The notes beneath the pieces are model-generated. The model was not told where the DNA came from. It searched no databases and saw nothing but the letters and a program-made list of their open reading frames with translations. A stretch of 64,000 nt of DNA from Kribbella sp. NBC_01245 (GTDB lineage Bacteria; Actinomycetota; Actinomycetes; Propionibacteriales; Kribbellaceae), in NCBI RefSeq assembly GCF_036226525.1, contig NZ_CP108487.1:3224001-3288000 (forward strand). The letters run 5' to 3'. Shown piece by piece: positions 25,230 to 34,650 of this stretch (its first letter is position 1; each line of letters begins with the position of its first letter). A program made the translations under genes and the position numbers.

Positions 25230-26060
25230 CTAGGACGCAGGCGGAGCGGCGGCGTCGCCCTCCGCTGAATGCGTCTGGTGGTCGGGGTCCGCCTGTCCGG
25301 TCGCGGTCGCCTGGGTGGCGTCGCGGTCTCGGGCGAGCGGATCGTCCACAGTGCCGGTGTCCGCTTGCAGCGGCCCCTGCGCGAGCCTGGTCAATAAAGC
25401 CGGGCCCGTCACGGCGAGCGTCGCTACTTCGAGCACGCCGGCGAGAACGTCGTCGGGTCGAACGGACGGGGTTCCGTGCCGAACGACCACTTGCAGTATC
25501 GCACACGTCTCAACGTCCGGCTCGCCACTGCTGACTGCGAGTCGGAGAACAGCCTCCCGGCAATCGAACGAGCGAATCCCCCGTTTGGTCATGCGCTCGA
25601 CCAGAACTTCTTCGGTCGCGAGGAACTGCTCGACCGCCTTGGTTGCCTCGTCAGGATCCGTACCGGGTAACCGGATCTGCCACTCACTGGCCTCCAGCCG
25701 GTCGGCCAGCGAACCCGGTCCGGCAACAACCACTTCGAGTACGTCGAGACCGGGCGGAAGCGCCTCGTCGAGCGCCCGGCGGACCTCCTCGGCGTCCCGC
25801 TCGTGTGTGAGCGAGATCTCCAGGTACTCCGCTTCGGAGGCGGCACCCGTCGGCGCGGCACCGGCGTACGAGATCTTCGGGTGCGGGCTGAACCCGTGCG
25901 AGAACGCCACCGGCAGCTCGGCGCGTCGGACGGCCCGCTCGAACGCCCGCTGGAAGTCCCGGTGCGACGTGAACCGCAGGCGCCCGCGCTTGGCGAAGCG
26001 GACCCTCAGCTTCTGAACGGCGGGCAACTGCTGTGACGGCGGAGCCTGAGTCGGTGACAC
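25230..26060 (-). CDS. TIGR03936/DUF2344 protein, partner of the radical SAM protein
   Basis: The 276-residue protein matches the DUF2344 family (RVRFAKRGRLRFTSHRDFQR, PVAFSHGFSPHPKISYAGA, EAEYLEISL), which normally lies right after, or is fused to, a B12-binding radical SAM protein of the TIGR03960 type. Here that radical SAM gene lies at 34651-36582, about 8.6 kb away on the same strand. The start is a GTG at 26060. The last 40 residues are a low-complexity Asp/Ala/Thr tail. Its function is unknown; a role with the radical SAM partner, possibly in RNA modification, is inferred from gene pairing near rne. Confidence 0.85.
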   Translation of the reverse strand: MSPTQAPPSQQLPAVQKLRVRFAKRGRLRFTSHRDFQRAFERAVRRAELPVAFSHGFSPHPKISYAGAAPTGAASEAEYLEISLTHERDAEEVRRALDEALPPGLDVLEVVVAGPGSLADRLEASEWQIRLPGTDPDEATKAVEQFLATEEVLVERMTKRGIRSFDCREAVLRLAVSSGEPDVETCAILQVVVRHGTPSVRPDDVLAGVLEVATLAVTGPALLTRLAQGPLQADTGTVDDPLARDRDATQATATGQADPDHQTHSAEGDAAAPPAS

Positions 26061-26160
26061 CCGACCATTCTCGCAGCCTGTGAGCGGTGAGCTGACCGGG
26101 CGGGGCTGGGGGTGGGGCGGAATCGCGCCCGGGTGGGCGTGGAACCGGGCTAGCCGTCAG

Positions 26161-26246
26161 CGTTGATTCGTCCGAATCCGCCCGCCTGGGTCGGCGGCCA
26201 GGTGACCGGCCGCGGGAGAGGGCGAGCGGATGCAGACGAATCAACG
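26161..26246. repeat. 86-bp palindromic repeat, copy 1
   Basis: Left arm 26161-26186 (starts CGTTGATTCGTCCGAATCCG) and right arm 26221-26246 are inverted repeats of 26 bp with 23 matches. A second 86-bp copy in the opposite orientation lies at 36724-36809. The loop sequences differ. It lies upstream of the DUF2344 gene. Confidence 0.8.
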
Positions 26247-26274
26247 CAAGAGTGGGAGGTGGACGGTTACCGCA

Positions 26275-28554
26275 CTAGAGGTTGGCGCATTGGGGGGTGC
26301 GGGGGCCGGTGATGTGGTTGGGGGCTTGGAGGTTGGTGGGGGGTGCGGTGTTGGCGGTGCAGGTGAGGGGGCCGGTGATGGTGTTGCCCGCGATGGCTGC
26401 GGGTTCCGTCGTACGGCTGGTGGTGATGCTGGTCGGGCCGGTGATGGTGGAGCCGATCAGCTCGAGCGTGCCGGTCGTACCGGAGAGGGTGGCCGGGCCG
26501 GTGATCGTCGAGCGTAGGAGGTGGACTGCACGGGCCGAAGTGGCGCGGATTGGGCCGTTGATGCGCGCGTCCGTGGCGACGAGGGTGGCGCCGGCGGCGA
26601 CGGTGACCGGGCCGTTGACGGTTGCGCCGGTTAGGCAGGTGACGCCGGATGCCACCGAAAGCGGGGCGTCGTGGACACCGGTAATGGTTCGGCCGCAGGC
26701 GGCGGGAGTGCGTAGCAGGGTGGCGACGAACTTGCGCGGATCGCCAATGTTGCCCGCGGCATCGATCGCGCGGTACTCGATGCCGTGGCGACCGTAGCCG
26801 CCGGCGGTGGAATCCCAGGGCACGATCCGGGCCGGGCCGAGTTTGCCGTAGACGAGGGAGTCGATGACCGTTCCTTCGGCCGTGAAGGTGAAGGGCAGAC
26901 GCGCGTCCGTCGGCCAGCCGAAGTAGTTGTACCAACCGTCGCCGTTGACCCGGAACTCCGGCACCACATAGCCATCGGTGTTGTCCGAGGTGGTGAGCCC
27001 CATCGTGAACGGGCCGTTGTAGATGTACTCCGGGCCGGTCGGCTTTTGCACGGTCAGCAGCGGTTTCGACATCTTGTGCGTGACGACGGGATCGGCCCCG
27101 TCGACCGTCCACGTGCGGGTGGACGACCCGACCGAGGCGGTCAGCGTGTGCGGTCCGGTCAGACCCAGCGGAGCCAGGTCGAAGTCGCGGTCGTTACCCG
27201 GATTCGCAACCGGCTGACCGTCGACCTGCCACGAGACAGCCGGTACGGCGTCGTCGGCCTGCGTCGTCTCGACGTACACGACCTGCTCCCCCGCCACGGG
27301 CCGATCCACCGCAGTCGACGCCACGATCCCCGGCTCGGCATCGACCGTGCCGACCGAGGCGGACGCGTCCACCGTCCACGTCCGCGATGCCTTCGGGCGC
27401 ACGGCTGGGTCGCGGATGAACGACGTCGGGTCGGTGATGGTCGCCGTCAACTGGTGCGAACCGGCCAGACCGAGAGGAGCCAGGTCGAGGAAGCGCCGGT
27501 TCTCCGTGCCGAGGACCGGCAACCCGTCGAGCGTCCAGGTCACGTCGAGCTCGTGCGATACCGGGTGCAGGGTCTGCAACCACACCACCTGGTCGCCCGC
27601 GACGGACCCGGTGGTCGGCGTACTCGCCTGGAAAAGGGTGGCGCGCGACGAGATCCGCTGGGTCATCCGCTCCCGCGAGACCTGGTCGAAGTAGTAGCCG
27701 AGGACCTTCATCATCGAGTGCCGGCTCGGCCGCCAAACGCCTGATCCGGCGTACATCCCGGCCTCGTAGCGCCCGATCACGCCGCCGGACTCACTCGGCT
27801 CCCCCAGCCAGCGGAACCACTTCTTCTGCTGCTCCGCCATTTGCTGTTCGGTCAACAGCGTGTGGTGGATCGAGGTCGGCTCGCCGCCTTCGTACGGCGC
27901 ACCACGCTCGCCGCGGCCGTAGTAGTCGTACTCGTCTTGCAGGCCGCCGAGCGAGTGCCCGAGCTCGTGCGGCGTGATCAGCGCGGACATCGCGTTGCCA
28001 CCCGAGGCGGTCGCATACGTCCCGCCAGTGCCGCCGTACGTGTCACTGTTGCCGATGGCAAGGACCTGGCGGTTGGCCGTGGTCGTGCCGGGGACTAGAT
28101 CGGCATACTTGGCGGCCGCGGCGGTGCCGACGACTAGAGCGCGCTGCACGCTGGCGGGGTTGCAGCCGCCCCAAAAGCCCATGTTCAAAGGGGTTTCGAC
28201 CTTGGGTGAGGTCAGATTCGGGTCGCAGTCGACACCGCTCTCGGGTGACGGGATCTCGACCGCGTAGACGTTCACATAGCTGCGGTACGACTTGAAGGGC
28301 TCGATACTCCAGAGCACATTCAAGTGCTTGTCCAACTGCTCGCGGAACTTCGGCAATTCGGCCGCCGTATAACCATCCCCCATCACGACCAGGTTGAACC
28401 GCGATGACGCCGGCCCCGTCACCTGGATCGGCACGACCTTCGCTTCAAGAGCATCAGAAGTCGAAGCTGACGCTGAGGACACAGAGGGCAGCGCCGCGAA
28501 GGCCGTCGAAGCCACCGCCGCACACGCGATCAACCGTCCGAACCTAATCCGCAT
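26275..28554 (-). CDS. Secreted M64-family metallopeptidase with Ig-like and solenoid repeats
   Basis: The 759-residue protein has a signal peptide (residues 1-30, hydrophobic core IACAAVASTAFAALPSV), then a zinc metallopeptidase domain of the IgA-peptidase M64 type with HELGH (about residues 195-199) and a downstream DEYDYY. Two Ig-like repeats follow (WTLDGLPVLGTENRRFLDLAPLG and WQVDGQPVANPGNDRDFDLAPLG regions, shown here in shortened form: WTLDGLPVLG, WQVDGQPVAN). The C-terminal 110 residues contain ITGP/NGP repeats every 18-20 residues, like a beta-solenoid. The start is placed at 28554 because GAGGGG lies six bases upstream. It is divergent from the M14 carboxypeptidase gene. Substrate unknown, probably extracellular protein. 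Confidence 0.8.
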   Translation of the reverse strand: MRIRFGRLIACAAVASTAFAALPSVSSASASTSDALEAKVVPIQVTGPASSRFNLVVMGDGYTAAELPKFREQLDKHLNVLWSIEPFKSYRSYVNVYAVEIPSPESGVDCDPNLTSPKVETPLNMGFWGGCNPASVQRALVVGTAAAAKYADLVPGTTTANRQVLAIGNSDTYGGTGGTYATASGGNAMSALITPHELGHSLGGLQDEYDYYGRGERGAPYEGGEPTSIHHTLLTEQQMAEQQKKWFRWLGEPSESGGVIGRYEAGMYAGSGVWRPSRHSMMKVLGYYFDQVSRERMTQRISSRATLFQASTPTTGSVAGDQVVWLQTLHPVSHELDVTWTLDGLPVLGTENRRFLDLAPLGLAGSHQLTATITDPTSFIRDPAVRPKASRTWTVDASASVGTVDAEPGIVASTAVDRPVAGEQVVYVETTQADDAVPAVSWQVDGQPVANPGNDRDFDLAPLGLTGPHTLTASVGSSTRTWTVDGADPVVTHKMSKPLLTVQKPTGPEYIYNGPFTMGLTTSDNTDGYVVPEFRVNGDGWYNYFGWPTDARLPFTFTAEGTVIDSLVYGKLGPARIVPWDSTAGGYGRHGIEYRAIDAAGNIGDPRKFVATLLRTPAACGRTITGVHDAPLSVASGVTCLTGATVNGPVTVAAGATLVATDARINGPIRATSARAVHLLRSTITGPATLSGTTGTLELIGSTITGPTSITTSRTTEPAAIAGNTITGPLTCTANTAPPTNLQAPNHITGPRTPQCANL

Positions 28555-28790
28555 GAACATCCCCTCACCCAGGCAGCTTCCGGGCGGAACCTGACTCGCG
28601 ACACAGGCTACGGACCGCCACCGACAATTGTCAGCGCGTAGCGGCGAAGGGTTTCCCGCGATCTCCCGCTCTGAACCGGAGAATCCCCTCGACTTCGGCA
28701 CTGCGGCGGGTGAGCATGTGCGCACAGGTCGTACCGCGATGCCCGCCCGGCACCCGCCAGCCGCGGTCCGACAGAGTGGGGGTTCACCGA

Positions 28791-30872
28791 ATGAGATGGA
28801 CTATGCGCCGCAGCACCGCCGTGGTGGGTTGCGCGGCCGCTGTCGCCGCCGTGGCCGCCGGGTTGCAGGGACTGCCCGCCCCGGCCCAGGCCGATCCACC
28901 GCCCGACAACCGGTCACAACTGCTGGACGTGAGTACGCCGACCCGCGCCGACCGCGACCGCTTGATCAAGCTGGGGTTCGACGTCACCGAACAGGCCGAC
29001 GCGGACTCCGTCACGGTGTACGCCGGTGACGAGCGCGAGCGGAACCTGCTGAGGTCCGCCGGCTACAAGTGGACGGTCAAGATCGCCGACGTCGAGGAGC
29101 AGAACCGCCTCGACCGCGCCGCCGACGCGCGGTACGCCGCCGCCACGGCCGTGTCGCCGCTACCCAGCGGCCGCGACTCGTACCGGCGTCTGCCTGACTA
29201 CGAGGCGGACCTGGCGCTCCTGGCCAAGCAGTACCCGAAGCTGGTCAAACCGATCACGCTGCCCTACAAGTCCGGCGAAGGCCGCACTGTCCGGGGCATC
29301 GAGATCACCACCAACCCGACGAACCTGGGCGACGGTAAACCGGTCTTCTTCCTGATGGGCGCGCACCACTCGCGCGAGTGGCCGTCCGGCGAGACCGCGA
29401 TCGAGTACGCCTTCGACCTGGTCAAGAACTACGGCAAGGTCAAGCGGATCACGTCGATCGTGCAGAAGACCCGCACCATCGTCGTGCCGATCGTGAACGT
29501 CGACGGCTTCAACACCTCACGGGAGGCCACTCCCAAGGGTGACTTCTCCAAGTTCGACTACGAGATGAAGCGGAAGACGTGTGAGGTGACGGCCAAGACG
29601 CTGCCCGAGGAGCTCGGTGGCGACTGTGGCAACAACCCGCAGGGCGTGCAGCGCGGTACCGACCCGAACCGGAACTACCCGGGCTTCTGGGGTGGACCGG
29701 GCGCAAGCACCAACTACCGCAGTGAGACCTTCCGCGGCGACGGGCCGTCTGTACTGCCCGAGGTCCAGAACGTCCGCTGGGTCGTCTCCAACCGCCAGGT
29801 GACCGGTCTGATCACCATCCACACGTTCTCGAACCTCATCCTGCGTCCGCCGGGTGTACTCGCTGCAGGCGCTCCCCCGGACGAGCCCGTCTACAAGGCG
29901 CTGGGAGCCTCGATGGCGACAGCTAACGGCTACACCAACCAGCCGAGCTACCAGCTGTACGACACCACTGGTTCGACCGAGGACTGGAGCTACTGGGCGA
30001 CTGGTGGTTTCGGCTTCACCTTCGAGATCGGCTCGTCCTTCCACCCGCCGTACGCCGAAGGAGTCGTCGCGCACTACCTCGGCCAGGCCCCGGCACCTGG
30101 TGCCGGTAAGGGCGGTAACCGCGAGGCCCTGCTGAAGATGAGCGAGGCCACGGGCAACGCCAAACTGCACTCGACCATCGTCGGCGCCACCGCGCCCGGC
30201 CGCGTCCTGAAGATCAACAAGACCTTCCAGACGCCGACCTCCCCGGTGGTCCAGCCGGACGGGACGACGAAGGACCCGATCATCTACACCGATCGGCTCG
30301 AGTCGACCCTGAACACGGGCCTTGGCCTGTTCAAGTGGTCGGTCAACCCGTCCACCCGGCCGTACGTCGCGGGCCGCTGGGGCCGTGACCCGGTCGCGCC
30401 GACCCAGCCGTCGGTGACGCTGGTGAACCCGGCCGGCATCCCGGCGAAGGGCCAGTCGGAGGAGGCGACGTTCACGATCAAGGCGCCGCCGGAGGCCGAC
30501 AACGGCAAGGCCTCGATCAAGATCGGCTGGAACAAGCCGGACGTCGACTGGGATGTCTACATCATCGGGCCGGACGGCAAGCAGGTCGCGCAGGCGGCAT
30601 CGCTGGCCGACCCGGAGGTCGCCGTACTGCTCGACCCGGTGCCGGGCACGTACACGGTCAGGGTGGAGAACTTCGACGGTGGTGAGACGGCCGACTGGTC
30701 CGGCTCGGTCGAGTTCGCGCCGCCCACCCCGGCGTCGTACACCGGGGTCAAGGAGAGCTGGAAGCTGAGCTGCTACACCAAGACCGGCAAGCTGCTCGGA
30801 ACCCGCGACGTCACCGTCGACCGTGGCAAGACGGCTTGGGTCGGCGACCCCTGCCGCCGCTTCAAGGGCTGA
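28791..30872 (+). CDS. Secreted M14-family zinc carboxypeptidase
   Basis: The 693-residue protein has a signal peptide (AVVGCAAAVAAVAAG core, cleavage near APAQA) and an M14 carboxypeptidase domain. Zinc ligands appear as H-x-x-E in AHHSREWPSGE (about residues 190-200) with the third His in TIHTFSNL; the catalytic Glu is in FTFEIGSSFHP (about residue 413). The C-terminal 190 residues form a domain with DVDWDVYIIGPDG and VPGTYTVRVENFDGG, like bacterial pre-peptidase C-terminal domains. The ATG at 28791 is chosen as the first good start before the signal peptide. It is divergent from the M64 gene. Confidence 0.85.
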   Translation: MRWTMRRSTAVVGCAAAVAAVAAGLQGLPAPAQADPPPDNRSQLLDVSTPTRADRDRLIKLGFDVTEQADADSVTVYAGDERERNLLRSAGYKWTVKIADVEEQNRLDRAADARYAAATAVSPLPSGRDSYRRLPDYEADLALLAKQYPKLVKPITLPYKSGEGRTVRGIEITTNPTNLGDGKPVFFLMGAHHSREWPSGETAIEYAFDLVKNYGKVKRITSIVQKTRTIVVPIVNVDGFNTSREATPKGDFSKFDYEMKRKTCEVTAKTLPEELGGDCGNNPQGVQRGTDPNRNYPGFWGGPGASTNYRSETFRGDGPSVLPEVQNVRWVVSNRQVTGLITIHTFSNLILRPPGVLAAGAPPDEPVYKALGASMATANGYTNQPSYQLYDTTGSTEDWSYWATGGFGFTFEIGSSFHPPYAEGVVAHYLGQAPAPGAGKGGNREALLKMSEATGNAKLHSTIVGATAPGRVLKINKTFQTPTSPVVQPDGTTKDPIIYTDRLESTLNTGLGLFKWSVNPSTRPYVAGRWGRDPVAPTQPSVTLVNPAGIPAKGQSEEATFTIKAPPEADNGKASIKIGWNKPDVDWDVYIIGPDGKQVAQAASLADPEVAVLLDPVPGTYTVRVENFDGGETADWSGSVEFAPPTPASYTGVKESWKLSCYTKTGKLLGTRDVTVDRGKTAWVGDPCRRFKG

Positions 30873-30879
30873 TAGCCAG

Positions 30880-30913
30880 GCGCCCTCTCCGGCCTGTACG
30901 GCGGAGGGGGCGC
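30880..30913 (+). terminator. Hairpin after the carboxypeptidase gene
   Basis: GCGCCCTCTCCG pairs with most of CGGCGGAGGGGGCGC, about 10 bp past the stop. It is imperfect and lacks a T-tract. Confidence 0.55.
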
Positions 30914-31038
30914 TGGTCGGTCTGGTCCGGAGGTGATACCACTGGCTGTGTGGTCTCGCTTGGCCCGGAGGGTCGGCGCCGAACCGGCCGGCTTACGGCA
31001 TCATGATGGCCCAGGGGTACGTGAGGGAGAGGACATCG

Positions 31039-31839
31039 ATGACGGAACCGGCACAGTCGCCGCGGCTAGAACCAGGCCCGGTCGACGAGGGCACCGACGC
31101 CGGCGAGGGTGACGGCAAGGGCATCTACTGGGTGCTCAAGAACGTGCTGCTCGGCCCGCCCGTGCGACGGGTCTTCCGTCCGAAGGTCGAGGGTGCGGAG
31201 CACATTCCGCTCACCGGCCCGGCGATCATCGCCAGTAACCACCTCTCGTACGCCGACTGGATCTTCATGCCGCTGGTGGTGAACCGGCGGGTCACGTTCG
31301 TGGCCAAGTCGGACTACTTCGTCGGCGGCGGGCTCAAGGGCCGGTTCCAGCGCGGGTTCTTCAAGGGCACCGGCCAGGTCCCGATCGACCGGACCGGCGG
31401 TTCCGCCTCCGAGGGCGCGCTTAAGGCCGGGATGAAGGTGCTGCAGCGCGGCGAGCTGTTCGGGATCTACCCCGAGGGCACGCGGTCGCACGACGGCAAG
31501 CTCTACAAGGGCCGGACCGGGGTCGCCCGGCTCGCCCTGGAGGCCAAGGTGCCGGTGATCCCGTGCGGCGTGATCGGGACCGACGTGGTGGCGCCGCCCG
31601 GCAAGGTGGTCGCGTCGCTGGCCTCCCCCACGGTCAAGTTCGGCGAGCCGCTCGACTTCTCCCGATACGACGGGATGGAGGGCGACCGTCTCATCCTTCG
31701 GGCGGTCACGGACGAGATCATGTACAAGATCATGGAGCTGTCCGGCCAGGAATATGTGGACCTTTACGCCACCAAGGCCAAGGAACTGGCCGGGCGGGCG
31801 GTCACGGGCGCGCCGAAGAAGGTACGAAAGGCCGAGTAA
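31039..31839 (+). CDS. 1-acyl-sn-glycerol-3-phosphate acyltransferase family protein
   Basis: The 266-residue protein has the PlsC-family motifs: NHLSYAD (H-x4-D, about residues 65-71), VPIDRTG, and YPEGTRS (about 149-155). It probably makes phosphatidic acid at the membrane. The start at 31039 has GGGAGAGG upstream; the open frame reaches further left without support. It is followed 9 bp later by pheA on the same strand. Confidence 0.85.
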   Translation: MTEPAQSPRLEPGPVDEGTDAGEGDGKGIYWVLKNVLLGPPVRRVFRPKVEGAEHIPLTGPAIIASNHLSYADWIFMPLVVNRRVTFVAKSDYFVGGGLKGRFQRGFFKGTGQVPIDRTGGSASEGALKAGMKVLQRGELFGIYPEGTRSHDGKLYKGRTGVARLALEAKVPVIPCGVIGTDVVAPPGKVVASLASPTVKFGEPLDFSRYDGMEGDRLILRAVTDEIMYKIMELSGQEYVDLYATKAKELAGRAVTGAPKKVRKAE

Positions 31840-31848
31840 GCTCGGGGT

Positions 31849-32754
31849 GTGACCCAGAACGGACCGATCGCGTACCAGGGTGAGCCCGGCGCCAACTCGG
31901 CGATGGCCTGCACCGAGATGTTCCCCGGCCGCGAGCAGTTGCCGTGCACAACCTTCGAGGACGCGCTCGAGGCGGTGACGTCGGGCCGGGCCGAGCTGGC
32001 GATGATTCCGATCGACAACTCGATCGCCGGCCGGGTCGCCGATATCCACCACCTGCTGCCGGATTCCGGGCTGCACATCATCGGCGAGCACTTCCTGCCG
32101 ATCCACTTCCAGCTGATGGTTGCCCCCGGCACCGATATATCCCAGATCAAGACCGTGCGCAGTCACGTGCACGCGCTAGGCCAGTGCCGCAAGATCATCC
32201 GCGAGCACGGCTGGTCGACCGTGGTCACCGACGACACCGCCGGCGCCGCCCGCGAGGTGGCGGAGCTGGGCGATCCGAGTGTTGCCGCGCTTTCCCCCTT
32301 GGCCGCCGCCGAGCTCTATGGGTTGGAGATCCTGGCGCGCGACGTGGAGGACGAGCACCACAACACCACCCGATTCCTGGTGCTGTCGCGCGAGACGAAG
32401 ATCCCGCCGGTCGGCACCGGGCCGATGGTGACGAGCTTCGTCTACCGGGTCCGCAACGTGCCCGCCGCGCTGTACAAGGCGCTCGGCGGTTTCGCGACCA
32501 ACGGCGTCAACATGACGAAGCTGGAGTCGTACCAACTCGGCGGCACCTTCTTCGCCACCCAGTTCTACGCCGACGTCGAAGGCCACCCGGAAGACCCGGG
32601 CCTGGCGTTGGCTTTGGAGGAGCTGCACTTCTTCTCGGTCGAGGTACGCCTGCTCGGCGTCTACCCGGCCCACCCCTTCCGCGCCTCGATCGCCGAGCCC
32701 CTGGAAAACCGCGCCCTCCGCCCCCACGACTCCCTACACGACCCAGCCCACTAG
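31849..32754 (+). CDS. pheA: Prephenate dehydratase PheA
   Basis: Prephenate dehydratase converts prephenate to phenylpyruvate for phenylalanine. The 301-residue protein starts at a GTG (31849). It has the periplasmic-binding-like catalytic domain (YQGEPGANSAMA, PIDNSIAGRV, NTTRFLVLSR with the catalytic TRF) and a C-terminal ACT domain (ALYKALGGFATNGVNMTKLE) for feedback by phenylalanine. Confidence 0.95.
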   Translation: MTQNGPIAYQGEPGANSAMACTEMFPGREQLPCTTFEDALEAVTSGRAELAMIPIDNSIAGRVADIHHLLPDSGLHIIGEHFLPIHFQLMVAPGTDISQIKTVRSHVHALGQCRKIIREHGWSTVVTDDTAGAAREVAELGDPSVAALSPLAAAELYGLEILARDVEDEHHNTTRFLVLSRETKIPPVGTGPMVTSFVYRVRNVPAALYKALGGFATNGVNMTKLESYQLGGTFFATQFYADVEGHPEDPGLALALEELHFFSVEVRLLGVYPAHPFRASIAEPLENRALRPHDSLHDPAH

Positions 32755-33598
32755 CCCTGGGCGCGTCACCGGCTGCCACGATTGCGCCCCATGGCTTATG
32801 GGTCGGTACGACGTCGGCGTTGGCCTCGCGTCCGCAGTGCCAAGACGACCAGCACGATCCGCCTGGTGCATACCGGCTGGACGTCTGCGGGCGTGGCTCC
32901 GGACGCGTTGTCCGGTTCGCTCGAGGCGCTCACCCGGTTCGCCGTACAGCGGGGATATTCGGCTCTCCTGCCGCATGTGTGGGTCACCAATACCGCCAAC
33001 CACGGTCGGACGCGAAATGCGCCTCCTGTGGACAACCCTTCCGCGCGGACTCGCCGCGCACCCCGAACGACTCGTGCGGTGACCGGGTTCCTGCGCGGAC
33101 TCGCCGCAGCGGATCGGTGGTGCCGCGCGAATACCCCGCAGGGGAGTCCTTCTTGCCGCGCAGGCACGCCGTGCCGAGGCGATTGAGGCGGCGTGTTTGC
33201 TGGAAGTGGGGTTACGCGGTAGATCGGGCGCGGAGCCAGTGCCGGCGCTTCGCCTGCGGCCGGCGGCAAGAGGTGCGCAGCCGGAACCCACAGATGCGAC
33301 CGGAGAGCCGGATAACTCCAGCGGCCCTATTCCGAGGGTCGACATCCGGAATGGGAGGTGGACACGCCAAATTTGGAGGGTCGACTCCCCATTCCGGATG
33401 TCGACCCTCGGAATAGGGCAGGTAGTCCGGGCGGGGCCAGGCGGCGGGAGGCGGCAGAGGGCGGACGTCGTTGGCATGCACGCGTATATCAAGGTCGTCG
33501 ATGAGCGCGCGCTTCACTTTGTCCTGCTGGAGTTGGACGCACCGGCTGACGATTAATCCGTCGCTAGGCGCCGGCGCTGGTGGATAGGGTTCGGCGCA
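32755..33598. other. Long intergenic region with a palindromic repeat
   Basis: No convincing gene is seen in these 844 bases. The open frames on both strands look random. It holds a short direct repeat GCGCGGACTCGCCGC (about 33045-33060 and 33092-33107) and the long palindrome at 33324-33419. A 27-codon plus-strand run ending at 33556 (MHAYIKVVDERALHFVLLEL at its start) reads like protein and could be a gene remnant. Confidence 0.5.
33324..33419. repeat. 96-bp palindrome built from four 21-bp units
   Basis: Arms 33324-33355 and 33388-33419 are perfect inverted repeats of 32 bp (left arm begins GCCCTATTCCGAGGGTCGAC). Read in one direction the centre is four 21-bp units beginning at 33334, 33355, 33376 and 33397, each starting GAGG or GATG and with GAC at positions 7-9 or 8-10. 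It lies in a gene-free stretch. Confidence 0.8.
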
Positions 33599-34597
33599 AT
33601 GGAGATCATCGAGATCGACGGCGTTGACGCCGCAGAGTTTGCCCGGTTCCACGCGCTGCGGGATGACGTACGGCGCCATGACCAGGAGTTTCCCGCAGGG
33701 CTCGGGATGGCCGAGGCGCGGGTGTTGTTCACTCGGCATGACGATGATCTGCGGGTCGAGGGGCTGGTCGCCGTTGACGGTGACACGTGGCTCGGGATGG
33801 CGTGGCTCGACTGGTGGCTGCAGGAGAACACGCATCTCGTCGAGGTCGAGATCGCCGTACATCCTGATTGTCGTCGCCGCGGCGCTGCGTCGTTCCTGCT
33901 CGAGGCCGCGGCTTCGCGTGCCAGGGCGGCCGGGCGGACGATGTTGTCGACGACGATCCTGGGCGATTTCGAGACCGGTGAGAGTGCCGGTACGGCGTTC
34001 GCGGCGGCGCGTGGGTTCGAGCTGAAGCACACGGAATACCACCAGGTGTTCGAGCTGCCGATGGCGGACGCGCAACTCGATGAGCTGGCGGCGCGGATCG
34101 CGGGTCAGCACGACGAGTACAAGCTGGTGCAGTGGCGCGAGCACACGCCGGACGAGTGGATCGAGCAGTTCGCCGAGGCGCTCAGCGTGATGGGCGAAGA
34201 GGTCCCGGTCGGCGAACTGGACCACGAGCCGATGCGCTGGACGCCGGACCGGCTCCGCCAGGCCGAGGAGCGACGACTCGAGCAGGGGCGGTTCTGCCAC
34301 ACCACGGCCGCCATCGCGCCCGACGGCACGCTCGCGGCGTACACCCAGATGGGCGGCGCCAACGGTAATCCGGAGCGGCTCTACCAGTGGGACACGCTGG
34401 TCCGGCCGGAGCATCGCGGCCGCCGGCTCGGTATGGGCGTGAAGATCCCGAACCTGCGGTCATTGCAGGCCGAACTCGATCACCCGGCCGTCCTGCACAC
34501 CTGGAACGCGGTGGAGAACGGCCCAATGATCGCGGTCAACAAACACCTCGGCTTCCGCCCGGTCGCCCAACGCACCAACTGGGAGAAGACCCTCTAG
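33599..34597 (+). CDS. Double GNAT-domain N-acetyltransferase
   Basis: The 332-residue protein has two GNAT-like halves. The first (residues 1-165) has an acetyl-CoA loop in VEIAVHPDCRRRGAASFLLE; the second (residues 175-332) has LVRPEHRGRRLGMGVK. Such two-domain proteins acetylate small amines or antibiotics such as aminoglycosides or mycothiol precursors (MshD has this layout), but neither is shown here. The gene stands alone and converges with the radical SAM gene across a palindrome at 34609. Confidence 0.75.
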   Translation: MEIIEIDGVDAAEFARFHALRDDVRRHDQEFPAGLGMAEARVLFTRHDDDLRVEGLVAVDGDTWLGMAWLDWWLQENTHLVEVEIAVHPDCRRRGAASFLLEAAASRARAAGRTMLSTTILGDFETGESAGTAFAAARGFELKHTEYHQVFELPMADAQLDELAARIAGQHDEYKLVQWREHTPDEWIEQFAEALSVMGEEVPVGELDHEPMRWTPDRLRQAEERRLEQGRFCHTTAAIAPDGTLAAYTQMGGANGNPERLYQWDTLVRPEHRGRRLGMGVKIPNLRSLQAELDHPAVLHTWNAVENGPMIAVNKHLGFRPVAQRTNWEKTL

Positions 34598-34608
34598 CTT
34601 GGTTCTTG

Positions 34609-34639
34609 CCGCGAGTGGTCACATCCTGACCACTCGCGG
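34609..34639. terminator. Perfect palindrome between convergent genes
   Basis: CCGCGAGTGGTCA (34609-34621) and TGACCACTCGCGG (34627-34639) form a perfect 13-bp stem with a 5-base loop. It probably ends both convergent transcripts. The half-site GACCACTCGCGG recurs in the 50-bp units at 37462 and 37512. Confidence 0.75.
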
Positions 34640-34650
34640 AAAAAGGCGCG

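Noticed and set aside
21230..25534. Plus-strand open frame of 1434 codons
   Set aside because: It is the antisense of rne, rpmA and rplU. It is rich in Arg/Gly/Leu repeats caused by the low-complexity rne arm and shows no domain.
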